DNA from: a virus
Virus record (IMG/VR): IMGVR_UViG_3300007352_000008
Coordinates: 1 to 43,535 of that record
Reading direction: 5' to 3' (one strand)
DNA: 43,535 nt
This document shows positions 1 to 8,031 of this stretch, piece after piece. A program made the position numbers and the translations under genes. Each line of letters begins with the position of its first letter. Positions within the stretch are counted from its first letter, which is position 1. The notes below the pieces were generated by a model. The model worked only from the letters and a program-made list of their open reading frames with translations. It ran no database searches and was not told the origin of the DNA.

Positions 1-99
1 GGCTACTGACTCACAGGTATTGGCCTTAAAAGGTGCCCGAAATAAAACTTTGTTAAAAGAGGCAAATCACCTACAACAACAGTTGGCTATTAAGCAAGA
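1..99. repeat. left copy of 99-bp terminal direct repeat
   Basis: Bases 1-99 are identical to 43437-43535. A gene reads in frame across the joined ends, so the repeat is most simply the overlap of a circular assembly, from a circular or circularly permuted molecule. A genuine short terminal repeat is possible but less likely, because a repeat lying inside a coding region would be unusual. Confidence 0.95.
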
Positions 100-1228
100 C
101 TATGTTAATCAAATCATGCAGTTCACGCAGCTTGATAGAGAACAAGTGGAAAAGGATTTGGATAGGAAACTAGGCTTGCAAGAGAAGCTCTATACGTTAA
201 ATGAGAACATTACTTCTGCAGCGCGTGAAAACTATGACCGAGTAATCAAAACTGGAGGATGGGGTGCATTATCTGAAATGCTTGAAGATTCGCCTAAAGA
301 ACGTGAGATGGCAGAGGCCTTTTTGGGTCTTCCTTTCGGTTCTCTTTCCAATGATTCGTTCCTTACCAAAATGACACCAGAAGAAGAGAAGAAGTATCAG
401 TTCGTCTCTGGCACTGAAAATCAGCGGTCTGGCTTCTTCGACCCGACTACCGGAGAGTTCACACCTCTTTCTGGTGGTGGAGGAGGAACTGGAGGAAGAG
501 GATTGGACTTTGGGGGTTACGCGTATGGAACTCCAGAATATACCGTTGCAGCTATTCGTGAATCTTCAAAATACGGGAAGACTCGCTTACTCGCAGATGA
601 AAGGAAGGATATTAACTCTGCTAAACAAGCCCTTGGTTCTCTTGAGATTTACAACCAATTGTTAAATGGAAAACTCGATAATGCCCTCTCTAAGGAGGTA
701 TTTGGTGAAAAATCAGGTGTCATTACGGGACGTATTCGTACCCTTCAAGGTATATGGGGTTCTGACCCAAATGCCGCCGCCGTGAACGCGGTAATTCAGG
801 GTATTATTCCAACAGTGGCAAGAGGTATCTTTAGAGAAGTAGGTGTCCTAACTGACGCTGATATTGCGAATTACAAAAAGACCGTTCCTGATATCAACAA
901 GCCAGAGAACGCAAACAGACTCATTGAGCTAGTTCTACTAAAGACACTTGAACGGGCGTATTCAAATACCCTGCTTACTGCAGCACAGAATCAAACTAAC
1001 GTGTCTAACTTTGAGGATGAATACCTAGATGTAACAAGGAGGATTTCAAGTCTTTCTTCTCCTACTGCCGCAACTACCAAGACCGGAACTCTCCCTAACG
1101 GAACAAAAGTCACCCTCAACGCTGATGGTTCGATTACTGATGCACAGGGAAACAAGTATGATGAAGATGGGAATAGAATAGGGACGGCTATTCCATGGAA
1201 CGCACTACAGTTTAGTAAGATACAATAA
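1..1228 (+). CDS. 3' part of a 772-aa internal virion/ejection-type protein (continues from 42346)
   Basis: The window opens in the middle of this gene: the codon phase starts at base 2 and joins in frame to the gene that begins at 42346. These are about residues 365-772 of a 772-residue protein. The part seen here starts with a long charged helix or coiled coil (about nt 20-260), has a Gly-rich linker near nt 470-505, a further mainly helical section, and an Asn/Asp/Gly-rich C-terminal tail. It sits 5 nt upstream of the 1151-aa gene, between the tail genes and the lysis genes. That position and the low-complexity helical make-up fit an internal core or ejection protein of a short-tailed phage; no enzyme motif is visible. 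A start at the in-frame TTG at 20 is an artefact of the cut. Confidence 0.8.
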   Translation, partial: ATDSQVLALKGARNKTLLKEANHLQQQLAIKQDYVNQIMQFTQLDREQVEKDLDRKLGLQEKLYTLNENITSAARENYDRVIKTGGWGALSEMLEDSPKEREMAEAFLGLPFGSLSNDSFLTKMTPEEEKKYQFVSGTENQRSGFFDPTTGEFTPLSGGGGGTGGRGLDFGGYAYGTPEYTVAAIRESSKYGKTRLLADERKDINSAKQALGSLEIYNQLLNGKLDNALSKEVFGEKSGVITGRIRTLQGIWGSDPNAAAVNAVIQGIIPTVARGIFREVGVLTDADIANYKKTVPDINKPENANRLIELVLLKTLERAYSNTLLTAAQNQTNVSNFEDEYLDVTRRISSLSSPTAATTKTGTLPNGTKVTLNADGSITDAQGNKYDEDGNRIGTAIPWNALQFSKIQ

Positions 1229-1233
1229 GATAT

Positions 1234-4200
1234 ATGGCAATAAAATGGGAAAAGGAGAAGGAATCAAACGGAATCCAGTGGGATTCTAAGGATTTGTCGC
1301 GCTCACAAGCCGTCTTAGGTTCTTCGCAAAGAATCCTCGACACCATTTTGGGTGCGAGTAATTTGGTTAATCAGACAATTGGACGCCCTTTTATTGATAT
1401 TGCGGCTATGCCTGTACAGGCAGGAGCTAAGAAATTAGGACTTCCTGACCCATACGCTGATAAAGCACTTGGTGGAGTGGATGTTGCTTCAGTAGATGAA
1501 CCTCTTAGAAAGGCAGGCTCTGCTGGAGAGCTAGCTTCGTATGCGTTCCCCTTCAAGACAGCGGCTACCGGACTAGCGAACTTTGCGAAACCCCTTTTAG
1601 GTAAGGCTGCAGGTTTATTTGGAAACGTAGGCGCTGGCGCTGGTGCAGGATATGGAGTTGATGTCGCTATGGATATGGCCGGAGGAGAACAAGATATTGG
1701 AGAAGTCTTAAAGCCCGGGGCTGCTACTGCAATTGGAGGAGGATTACCTGCTGTAGGCGCGATTGGAGGTGCGGTACGGAACGCTATTCCAAAACTCCTC
1801 TCATACACTTCAGATGTACCAGAGGAGGCATTTTCTATGATGCTCCAAAGAAGGGCTCCTGTTATGAGTGCAGTTCAATCAGGAGTTACCCCCGAGCAAT
1901 CCCTTCAAGCATCACAACAAGCTGTACGAGGATTACGCAAGAAGCTCTCCCAAGAATGGGAGGAATCGGCACAAGCTATTTATGATGAGTTCGCCGATAA
2001 AAGTATTCTGTTTAGTGGTTCACTAGAAAGAAAATTGCACTCTGTTGCTACAGAGTTTGGATTAGACTTACCCCAGAATCTAAAGAATGTCTCTGCTAAA
2101 GAGACTATGGATTTACTTAAAAAGATTGGTGAGCTTCCAAGAGGCGTTCTAACCTTGTCTCCCAAGGGGGCTGTTGTTCGTGAGGTGCAAGAAGGAATAA
2201 AAGACAAAGCCATTGAGGCCTTCGGAGGAAAGAAAGGCTCTCTTGCAACGCTGTATAAGAATTACTCCACGAAGAAAGGTATATTTGATGCTGCTAATGA
2301 CATTGTTAAAGCATATTCAACTGGTAAACCAATACAACAAAGTTCTGCATTAGGCAGGTTAATGGCGGTGTTTAACGAGAACAAGGGCGCATACCTTGAT
2401 GCTATTCTTGACCTTGAGAGAGAAACGGGAACTGACTTGCTATCTAATGTCATAGCCACAAAGATTTCTCCTGTTCTTCCATCTGCATCTTCTGCAATGA
2501 CTGCTTCTGGGACTTTAAGTTCGGCTAAATCCCTTACTGATAAGGCTCTTAACTTATTATTACTACCTCTTACTTCTCCCCGTACTGCTGCATTTCTTGC
2601 TAGAGTTGCCGGAAGGATGAAGATTCCTCCATTACAAAGGACTCCAGGGGACGATATCTTAGACCGTTCTAAACAGATTATCCAAGAAGAAGGAGGAGAA
2701 GGAGGTTTTGTGAGAATCCCAAAAGCTAAGGGGGGCACCCCTAAAGATGCGCCAACCTTACAATCTCTGACCAGAATGGCAGAGGAGGTCAAAATTCCTA
2801 CCGTTTCAAGACGGTATATAGAAGACCTCTCTAATCGTCCTGATATTAAACAGCCTGAAAGAGACTTGTTACGAAAGTTCTTGGCAGACGAAGGAGACGA
2901 AGTAGACGTAGCTAACTTCGCCAACAAGATAAAGACAGAGTTGTTGCCTTTGAAACGAAACGCGCCCAAGGTAGGAGACAGCGCAAGAGATGCGGGTATT
3001 ACGAGTACACGTTACGAGAACGTAACACTTCCTAGTGAACAACGAGGACCAGTATCCAATTACTCCGAGCATGTATATGAGAGTCCTATAGAAACAAGCG
3101 CCGGAAAAGTTCACTTCGGTAATTCGTACGACGGTGCTAATAAGGGCTACTTCGCACATACCCGTATAGAGGATGTAGGTTCAATGCACGAAAATGCCCT
3201 AACGGGTGCAAGTAAAACATATGCAGGAGATACACGCCGCGTCATCGAAATCCAATCCGACCTTTTTCAGAAAGGGAGGTTGGAAGACGAGATGCCCAAA
3301 ATCGGAGAAGGTGCGAACCGCGCAGGTGCAGAGCAAATTGCTAAAACAGACCCTAAATCATTTGCCACCAAAGAACTCGCACGCGAAGCAGAGTTGAAGA
3401 AACTCGAACCCTACCGCAACACTTGGTGGGAGCGCATCGTGCGTGAAGAAGTAAAACAAGCCGCCAAGGACGGCAAAACTAAGCTCCAATTCCCTACCGG
3501 AGAAACAGCTATGAAGATTGAGGGATTGGGAATACCAGAAGGAGATAGATTTCAAATCGTTGGCGAGTCTGTTGCTGATGTTGGCCGTAACAATGCGGGG
3601 TTGGCAAGAAATATGGGAAATCTTACTGCCGACAAGTTAAAAGTTGGCACGGTATACACAACCGACCCGACTGTATACGGACGTAACAATTACCTAAATG
3701 CCGATACGCAACACCAGTGGGTCATCACCGACGTACTAGGAGATGGGAAGTTTAAGGCGATGCCGAAAGAACATATTGATTCCTATGCTGAATCCGCTGG
3801 CCTGAATAATCTTTCTACCGAAGAACTACTAAACTATGCCGAGCATCATGCAACTCAAAATTTCTGGGGTTCTAAGGAAACCTTCGACATCTCCGGCAAA
3901 GTAGACACCAACAACCCTATCTACAAGTTCTACGAGAAAGACGTGCAGAAATACCTCACCAACAAATACAAAGGAAAGGTAATCACTGACCCACAGGGTG
4001 TGAAGTGGGTAGAGATAGACGTACCAAAAGAGGCGAAACGATTGCCTGTAGAGGCGTTTGGTGTGGGAGCAGTTACGTTACCAGGAGATAAAGGAATCTT
4101 TGAAACGGAAGGAAATCCCCCAACTGATTTTGAACCAACCCCTGAAGATGTTGAAACTAGAGTTAACGAGTTCCGAGCTTCACAAGGGTTGCCAAGTCTT

Positions 4201-4689
4201 AGAATGAATCCAGAACTTTCTTCCTACGCTCAAGAGAGGGCAGAAGAAATGGCTTCTAGTGGGGTCTTTTCTCACTACTCTCCTGGAGAGACAGAGCAAA
4301 CAGCTATACAAGGTGAAGATTTTGAAGGATTGGAAAACGTATACGAAAATATAGCGTGGGGAGAAAAAGGTTTTTCTGATGCTACTTCGACATCTAAGAC
4401 ATGGGAAGAATCAAAAACAGGACATCGAGAAATACTTTTGAATCCTAATATTTCAGAACTCGGCACAGGAGTTGCAAAAGGAAAATATCGTGGTAAAGAC
4501 GCGTTTTTCGTAGCACAGATGTATGGTATTCCTTCTATCCGTCCTTCTGCTGCGACTATTGAAAGAAGCAGAGTTCCAGAAGAAGGAAAGGCAATTTTAT
4601 CTCTTAGAGTATTACCCATTTCTAATTTCGAGACGCGCCCTATGGAAACAGATATGGCCGCCTCAACTCCTAGAACTCTACAGAGGTAA
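1234..4689 (+). CDS. large virion/ejection protein with polyvalent-protein region and C-terminal CAP domain
   Basis: 1151 residues. The N-terminal part has an Ala/Gly-rich hydrophobic stretch at about residues 95-190 that could interact with membranes, followed by helical sequence. Residues about 594-676, with the signature RRVIEIQSDLFQKGRLE, and segments near 730-760 and 896-931 match the pattern of phage large polyvalent proteins (known family trait: large multi-domain proteins delivered with phage DNA). Residues about 968-1098 form a CAP (SCP/PR1-like) domain: the His of FSHYSPG, YENIAWG and the His of GHREIL are all present. It follows the 772-aa gene by 5 nt and precedes the lysis genes. 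I infer an ejected protein that may act at the cell envelope; the CAP activity is unknown. No Shine-Dalgarno is visible before the ATG. Confidence 0.8.
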   Translation: MAIKWEKEKESNGIQWDSKDLSRSQAVLGSSQRILDTILGASNLVNQTIGRPFIDIAAMPVQAGAKKLGLPDPYADKALGGVDVASVDEPLRKAGSAGELASYAFPFKTAATGLANFAKPLLGKAAGLFGNVGAGAGAGYGVDVAMDMAGGEQDIGEVLKPGAATAIGGGLPAVGAIGGAVRNAIPKLLSYTSDVPEEAFSMMLQRRAPVMSAVQSGVTPEQSLQASQQAVRGLRKKLSQEWEESAQAIYDEFADKSILFSGSLERKLHSVATEFGLDLPQNLKNVSAKETMDLLKKIGELPRGVLTLSPKGAVVREVQEGIKDKAIEAFGGKKGSLATLYKNYSTKKGIFDAANDIVKAYSTGKPIQQSSALGRLMAVFNENKGAYLDAILDLERETGTDLLSNVIATKISPVLPSASSAMTASGTLSSAKSLTDKALNLLLLPLTSPRTAAFLARVAGRMKIPPLQRTPGDDILDRSKQIIQEEGGEGGFVRIPKAKGGTPKDAPTLQSLTRMAEEVKIPTVSRRYIEDLSNRPDIKQPERDLLRKFLADEGDEVDVANFANKIKTELLPLKRNAPKVGDSARDAGITSTRYENVTLPSEQRGPVSNYSEHVYESPIETSAGKVHFGNSYDGANKGYFAHTRIEDVGSMHENALTGASKTYAGDTRRVIEIQSDLFQKGRLEDEMPKIGEGANRAGAEQIAKTDPKSFATKELAREAELKKLEPYRNTWWERIVREEVKQAAKDGKTKLQFPTGETAMKIEGLGIPEGDRFQIVGESVADVGRNNAGLARNMGNLTADKLKVGTVYTTDPTVYGRNNYLNADTQHQWVITDVLGDGKFKAMPKEHIDSYAESAGLNNLSTEELLNYAEHHATQNFWGSKETFDISGKVDTNNPIYKFYEKDVQKYLTNKYKGKVITDPQGVKWVEIDVPKEAKRLPVEAFGVGAVTLPGDKGIFETEGNPPTDFEPTPEDVETRVNEFRASQGLPSLRMNPELSSYAQERAEEMASSGVFSHYSPGETEQTAIQGEDFEGLENVYENIAWGEKGFSDATSTSKTWEESKTGHREILLNPNISELGTGVAKGKYRGKDAFFVAQMYGIPSIRPSAATIERSRVPEEGKAILSLRVLPISNFETRPMETDMAASTPRTLQR

Positions 4690-4694
4690 TAAAT

Positions 4695-4973
4695 ATGGAA
4701 AGTCCAGATATTATCTTCAAACTTGGGGAAATCAGCGGAAAGCTCGACAGTACGGGAGCTGCAGTCATTTCAGTCGGTAACGAGGTAAAATCTCTTAGAG
4801 ATGATTTTAATACTATGGAAAAAGGCCGTCTGACCCGTTTAGAGGTTTCTTTCAAATCTCTTGAGACTCAAGTAGAGACAAGAGCTAAAAGTAGCGGATT
4901 CTGGTATGCAATCTTTGCTTCTGCTTCTGCTTCTGTTATATCGGGAATCGTTCTTTACGCGTTATTGAAGTAA
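4695..4973 (+). CDS. small coiled-coil protein with C-terminal membrane segment (XhlA/holin-accessory-like)
   Basis: 92 residues: an acidic and polar N-terminal helical region with heptad-like spacing (about residues 20-65), then one hydrophobic segment at about 70-90 ending in a lone Lys. This is the architecture of hemolysin XhlA-type or holin-accessory proteins in phage lysis cassettes. It lies 5 nt after the CAP-domain gene and just before the M23 endopeptidase. The assignment rests on topology and neighbours, not on a recognised sequence signature. Confidence 0.6.
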   Translation: MESPDIIFKLGEISGKLDSTGAAVISVGNEVKSLRDDFNTMEKGRLTRLEVSFKSLETQVETRAKSSGFWYAIFASASASVISGIVLYALLK

Positions 4974-4977
4974 CTAG

Positions 4978-5031
4978 ATGACTAATATCCTCGCATTGTA
5001 TCTTACAAGAGTAACCATGAATCTGATATGA
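4978..5031 (+). CDS. possible 17-aa leader peptide coupled to the endopeptidase
   Basis: A 17-codon ORF starts 4 nt after the previous stop, and its TGA overlaps the ATG of the M23 gene as ATGA. The gap would otherwise be empty and this genome uses ATGA coupling widely, so it may feed ribosomes into the endopeptidase gene. It may equally be chance. Confidence 0.3.
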   Translation: MTNILALYLTRVTMNLI

Positions 5032-5675
5032 AGCATAATGATTTTTTACTTGGTTTAGCAAATCCGGTTCCTTCTGTCGTTCTCAAGAAGTACCCTCAAG
5101 GTGGAATATTCCAATTCTGGGGAGAGAACCCTAGGCTTTACTCTGAAGCATTTGGTCATAAAGATGACCTCCATAAGTTCTTAGGAGGCCATTCAGGGTT
5201 AGATATCGTTGCGCCTCATCGAACTCCTATCTGCGCTGCACATGATGGCTTTGTTTCAGGTCTAAAGACTGACCCTAAGAACCTCGGAGGATTGGTGATT
5301 TGGATTCAATCTCCTTCACTAGACTTGAACGGCAATCAATCGTGCCTCGTTACTGCTTACGGACACTTGGATGAGATAAAAGTTTCTCCAGGACAACAGG
5401 TAACGAAAGGAGAAGTAATCGGATTCATGGGTAATACTGGCTTCGTGGTAAGCGGGGGGACAGCGTATTGGGGAAATGCTCCTGCAGGTAAAGGAACACA
5501 CCTCCATTTCACCCTCTACGAATACACAGTGAAGGATGGCGCCCTATCTCCTAGGTGGAATAATAAGATGCAGAACTCCACAGACCCGCTCCCCTACCTT
5601 AGGGGTGATTTTACAGGTTCTATCGGGGTTCTTAAACAAGCTCTCGCCTATTTAGCGAAATGGTCGAAAGTTTAA
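5028..5675 (+). CDS. M23-family peptidoglycan endopeptidase (endolysin)
   Basis: 215 residues with the LytM/M23 zinc metallopeptidase motifs: H55-x3-D59 in GGHSGLD, H113 in YGHLDE, and the H158-L-H160 pair in THLHF. The family cleaves peptide cross-links of peptidoglycan using one zinc ion. There is no signal peptide, so export would depend on the adjacent holin-like protein at 5696. It sits inside a compact lysis cassette (4695, 5028, 5696) at the end of the late operon. A short tail after residue 175 carries no recognised cell-wall-binding domain. A virion-associated lysin is an alternative, but the position favours lysis from within. Confidence 0.9.
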   Translation: MKHNDFLLGLANPVPSVVLKKYPQGGIFQFWGENPRLYSEAFGHKDDLHKFLGGHSGLDIVAPHRTPICAAHDGFVSGLKTDPKNLGGLVIWIQSPSLDLNGNQSCLVTAYGHLDEIKVSPGQQVTKGEVIGFMGNTGFVVSGGTAYWGNAPAGKGTHLHFTLYEYTVKDGALSPRWNNKMQNSTDPLPYLRGDFTGSIGVLKQALAYLAKWSKV

Positions 5676-5695
5676 CAGCATAATAGCTCAAAAAT

Positions 5696-5995
5696 ATGGA
5701 ATTACTCGCCTCACTCGTAAATGGTGTGATTGCTCTCATCGTAACAGCAGTACCACTCATTGTATTGAGTAACTGGTTCATGGCAGGTATTAAGAAGTTC
5801 ATGGATAAAGCGGAAACTACAATGTGGCTTCGCGGTATCTTGGTTCTTTTCTCTGCTGTAGCCGTGATAATTTCCGCCTCTCTTACAGGAGAAGCAGTAG
5901 ACTACAATCAGGTTTCTGACCTCGTTGTAACAGGTCTCACAATCCTTGTAACTGCTGTAGGCGCACACCTGTCTTATAAAGTGATAAAGGCATAG
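5696..5995 (+). CDS. holin-like membrane protein
   Basis: 99 residues with three hydrophobic segments (about 5-27, 44-63 and 74-96) separated by short charged loops, including a Lys-rich loop after the first. This matches a class I-type holin topology. It is the last gene of the plus-strand late operon, directly after the M23 endopeptidase and just before a strong terminator. No Shine-Dalgarno precedes the ATG. I recognise no specific holin family. Confidence 0.7.
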   Translation: MELLASLVNGVIALIVTAVPLIVLSNWFMAGIKKFMDKAETTMWLRGILVLFSAVAVIISASLTGEAVDYNQVSDLVVTGLTILVTAVGAHLSYKVIKA

Positions 5996-6010
5996 CCTTC
6001 TCACAACACA

Positions 6011-6036
6011 AAGACCCCGCTTGATTGCGGGGTCTT
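6011..6036. terminator. bidirectional terminator hairpin between convergent operons
   Basis: A perfect 10-bp stem (AAGACCCCGC with GCGGGGTCTT) and a 6-nt loop. Three further pairs form outside it if A6010 is bulged. It lies 15 nt after the holin gene and between convergent plus and minus genes, so it can end both transcripts. The T-rich tail is weak on both strands. Confidence 0.85.
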
Positions 6037-6086
6037 GTGCTATGAAAGAAAACGGTACATTGAACCAATGTAACTCGGGTAAGTTA

Positions 6087-6284
6087 CTACAACTGATTAC
6101 CACGATTTGATAACAAATACACTCTCTCCTTTTTGTCAGGAGTACGTGGGGTATAGCACTCTATATATTTCTTACCCTCATTATCTATATAAACTTTATT
6201 TGGTTTTCTATCGCCCATCATTAGTAGCCATTTCAATTCTTCAGTTGTAAGGTCTGATTCAGTCAATTCTCTTGTTTGAGCCAT
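6087..6284 (-). CDS. hypothetical 65-aa protein
   Basis: The last gene of the minus-strand region. I start it at the ATG at 6284; a longer reading to 6419 would run through the terminator hairpin at 6304-6338 and into the GC-rich gene, with a Pro/Ser-rich extension that looks non-coding. The protein is charged, begins with a helical TEEL-type stretch and then a beta-like segment (YIDNEGKKYIECY). No family is recognised. It has no clear Shine-Dalgarno, unlike the GC-rich genes upstream of it. Confidence 0.6.
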   Translation of the reverse strand: MAQTRELTESDLTTEELKWLLMMGDRKPNKVYIDNEGKKYIECYTPRTPDKKERVYLLSNRGNQL

Positions 6285-6303
6285 AGTAAATGTGATTACT
6301 GGT

Positions 6304-6338
6304 AAAAAGCGCCATCCCGCGCCCGAAGGTGGGGATGG
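6304..6338 (-). terminator. rho-independent terminator closing the GC-rich cassette
   Basis: On the minus strand CCATCCC pairs with GGGATGG (6332-6338 and 6312-6318), with an inner CC(TTCG)GG hairpin, followed after three bases by five Ts (A-run at 6304-6308 on the plus strand). It lies just downstream of the stop of the secreted-protein gene at 6352. Confidence 0.75.
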
Positions 6339-6351
6339 AGTTGGAGGAAGT

Positions 6352-6771
6352 TCAGATGCTTGAGCCACGCACGGGTTCCTTCGGAACCGGGAACCCTGTG
6401 TACTGCTTGATTGGTTCACGGAAGCGCATCACTGCGCCACCGACGTTCACGCCGTAGACGTTCATCTCGCCGATGCGCCATTCCCCGACCTTGTTGGAGT
6501 GGTAGCCGTGGTAGGCAACCAGCTCCATGAGAATCTGGCCAGCGAGACAGACGGGAGAGCCAGCCGCAGTGTTTATCTGCGTCAGGACTTCCATACCGTT
6601 CGTGCCGTCCCACAGGTCGAGATACTGACGCGCCTGCTCTTCCGTGTCGCAGGAAACGCCAGCAGCAGAACCACGCGCACCCACCGGCGGTTCAGCGTGT
6701 GCGAGGGGAACGCCCCCACTCGCGATGAACAGGCATGCGATGTAGGGTAGTACCGTTGACTTCCAGTTCAT
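6352..6771 (-). CDS. secreted protein with signal peptide, GC-rich, probably foreign
   Basis: 139 residues. The N-terminus has a classic signal peptide: Lys at position 4, a hydrophobic core at about 6-24, and a likely cleavage after AHA near residue 26. The mature part has two Cys (CDTEEQ and VCLAG) that could form a disulfide, and a C-terminal FTGFPVP-like stretch. It resembles short conserved proteins I associate with proteobacteria and their phages, with no known function. GGAG lies 8 nt before the ATG, an RBS type lacking at most other genes here. GC content and third-position GC are much higher than in neighbours, suggesting recent transfer. It overlaps the preceding zinc-ribbon gene by 80 nt. 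Confidence 0.7.
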   Translation of the reverse strand: MNWKSTVLPYIACLFIASGGVPLAHAEPPVGARGSAAGVSCDTEEQARQYLDLWDGTNGMEVLTQINTAAGSPVCLAGQILMELVAYHGYHSNKVGEWRIGEMNVYGVNVGGAVMRFREPIKQYTGFPVPKEPVRGSSI

Positions 6772-6916
6772 TGCCGTTACTCCGTTTGTAGCGCTGTTCG
6801 AATTGTGCGTCGAAGTTCGCGCAATCTTCGCCGCAGTACTCCAACCCGTTCATGCGCCTCCCTTTCAAGAAGGGTTTACCGCACGTCGGGCAATACTTTT
6901 GCGTTCCTCGTATCAA
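6692..6916 (-). CDS. small zinc-ribbon protein with TTG start
   Basis: 74 residues with CPTCGKPF near the N-terminus and YCGEDC near residue 30, a two-Cys-pair zinc ribbon. The start is TTG at 6916, chosen because AAAGGAGG lies six bases upstream; the ATG nearer the SD runs into a stop after two codons. The C-terminal 26 residues overlap the next gene in another frame and look less constrained. It belongs to the GC-rich cassette. Function is unknown; nucleic-acid binding would be typical of such ribbons. Confidence 0.6.
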   Translation of the reverse strand: MIRGTQKYCPTCGKPFLKGRRMNGLEYCGEDCANFDAQFEQRYKRSNGNELEVNGTTLHRMPVHREWGRSPRTR

Positions 6917-6921
6917 GGCAT

Positions 6922-6930
6922 TCCTCCTTT
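6922..6930 (-). promoter_or_regulatory. strong Shine-Dalgarno for the TTG-start zinc-ribbon gene
   Basis: The minus strand reads AAAGGAGGA, six bases before TTG at 6916. This is one of very few strong SD sites in the window and decides the start of the 74-aa gene. Confidence 0.75.
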
Positions 6931-7171
6931 CTTTTTGAGAATTACGGGCAACTGAATTGAATGGAGCCGAAAAAGAGTTACTCCCAACGGGTAACGACAG
7001 AACTAGATTCCTCTAGCTCCACTCCTTCAATCCATGTATCCGTAATCCTCTTATATCAAAGAACTTCAATCAGTATACTCCTTTCTTCATGCCTACTCAT
7101 CCCTACACGTTTCCCCAGATTTTGGGCATTATTCTTCTCGTAGATAATTCCAAGACCGGCATGTAGGGAGG
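6931..7171 (-). other. noncoding stretch upstream of the GC-rich cassette
   Basis: No convincing ORF on either strand; the 60-codon plus frame starting at 6961 has no support. A small hairpin lies at 6977-6995 (GTTACTC with GGGTAAC, one T-G pair). Possible minus-strand -10-like hexamers (TATACT, TATAAG) occur around 7048-7081 but lack a convincing -35. It probably holds the promoter and 5' leader of the cassette. Confidence 0.45.
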
Positions 7172-7190
7172 AGGAGACACGAGGTCTCCT
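7172..7190 (-). terminator. hairpin after the secreted Gly-rich protein gene
   Basis: A 7-bp perfect stem (AGGAGAC with GTCTCCT) and a 5-nt loop, 19 nt downstream of the stop codon at 7209. There is no U-tract, so it may be a weak terminator or a 3'-end stabiliser. Confidence 0.5.
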
Positions 7191-7208
7191 TGCAACTTTC
7201 TAGCGATT

Positions 7209-7829
7209 TTATTGACTCAAAAGAGCGATTACCTGTTCAAGCAAAGACAATACCTGCTGTTGCAAGTACATTATCTCTGCTTCAGGTGTGAACGGAATAC
7301 CATGGAACGCATAGTGAGCTGGAGTCTGGCACTCTGGATAGCCAGTCAAAGGAGAGCACATACCGCCGCCTCCACCGAAGCTCATGCCGTGGCCGCCGCC
7401 TCCGCCCTCATCAGGGTCTACGCGTAGAGGAGTCGTAACCTCGCCTAGTACTGTGTTCGTACAGTCAGGAGAAGCGCCGCCGTTAAAGAAGTCTTCCTCA
7501 CCAGAGTCCACGATTACTTTCAATGTGTAATTGAGGTGCGCTGGCGCGTTGAAGACGAAAGGGAACTCAAAGACACCTGAACCTGAAAACGAGTTGACCG
7601 TCGTTGTTGCGAGCGGCTCATCGTTCAGGTACGAGTACAGGGAACCTACGTTGTTGTTACAACCGCTCCCGCTCTTTGTAACGGTAACTGTTGCTGTAAC
7701 TTGCTGACCTTCTATTGCGATTTCTGGGTCTACGACAACGGAATCAACGCTCACTGATGCGAACGCCGTGCCGCCGGAAAAAAGAAAGGCAACGAAGAGA
7801 CTGATTGCTGATACTGTTTTTGTTCTCAT
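7209..7829 (-). CDS. secreted beta-rich protein with Gly-rich linker and C-terminal Leu/Gln helix
   Basis: 206 residues from the ATG at 7829. A longer frame to 7907 adds 26 residues before an otherwise ideal signal peptide, so I reject it. Signal peptide about 1-24 ending in AFA; then a beta-sandwich-like domain (about 25-135) with paired Cys; a Gly/His-rich linker (GGGGGHG, then FGGGGG); a short Cys-containing segment; and a C-terminal amphipathic helix (YLQQQVLSLLEQVIALLSQ). That helix type is frequent, to my knowledge, in secreted proteins of Patescibacteria. The product is probably exported and could coat the host surface or block superinfection (inference). No SD. Confidence 0.7.
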   Translation of the reverse strand: MRTKTVSAISLFVAFLFSGGTAFASVSVDSVVVDPEIAIEGQQVTATVTVTKSGSGCNNNVGSLYSYLNDEPLATTTVNSFSGSGVFEFPFVFNAPAHLNYTLKVIVDSGEEDFFNGGASPDCTNTVLGEVTTPLRVDPDEGGGGGHGMSFGGGGGMCSPLTGYPECQTPAHYAFHGIPFTPEAEIMYLQQQVLSLLEQVIALLSQ

Positions 7830-7935
7830 TTGTTTAGTGTTAATCGGATAATTCGCAGGGAGAGATGTGAAGAGAAGTCGGGGCGGGAAACCAGCGACAG
7901 GCTGCATGACGTTTTCTTTTTTAGGAGATTGCCAG

Positions 7936-7953
7936 TCCTGTATTACTACAGGA
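7936..7953. promoter_or_regulatory. inverted repeat TCCTGTA-ttac-TACAGGA
   Basis: A 7-bp perfect inverted repeat with a 4-nt centre, about 107 nt upstream of the secreted-protein gene (minus strand). It could be an operator or an RNA hairpin in the leader. The spacing does not fit a LexA box (CTGT-N8-ACAG). Confidence 0.4.
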
Positions 7954-8031
7954 GTACCCCTTACTCTTCACGTTCCTCCCTACGAGCGAGAGAAAAGCTG
8001 GGAGGGAGGGCGGAAGGTTTTGTATCCAGCG

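Noticed and set aside
2262-2969. Minus-strand 235-aa frame
   Set aside because: Lies wholly inside the 1151-aa gene, in a strand with no other genes there; a codon shadow.
7936-7953. LexA/SOS box
   Set aside because: The CTGT and ACAG halves are six bases apart, not eight.
8000-8013. G-quadruplex
   Set aside because: Only three full GGG runs plus a GG; too weak to claim.
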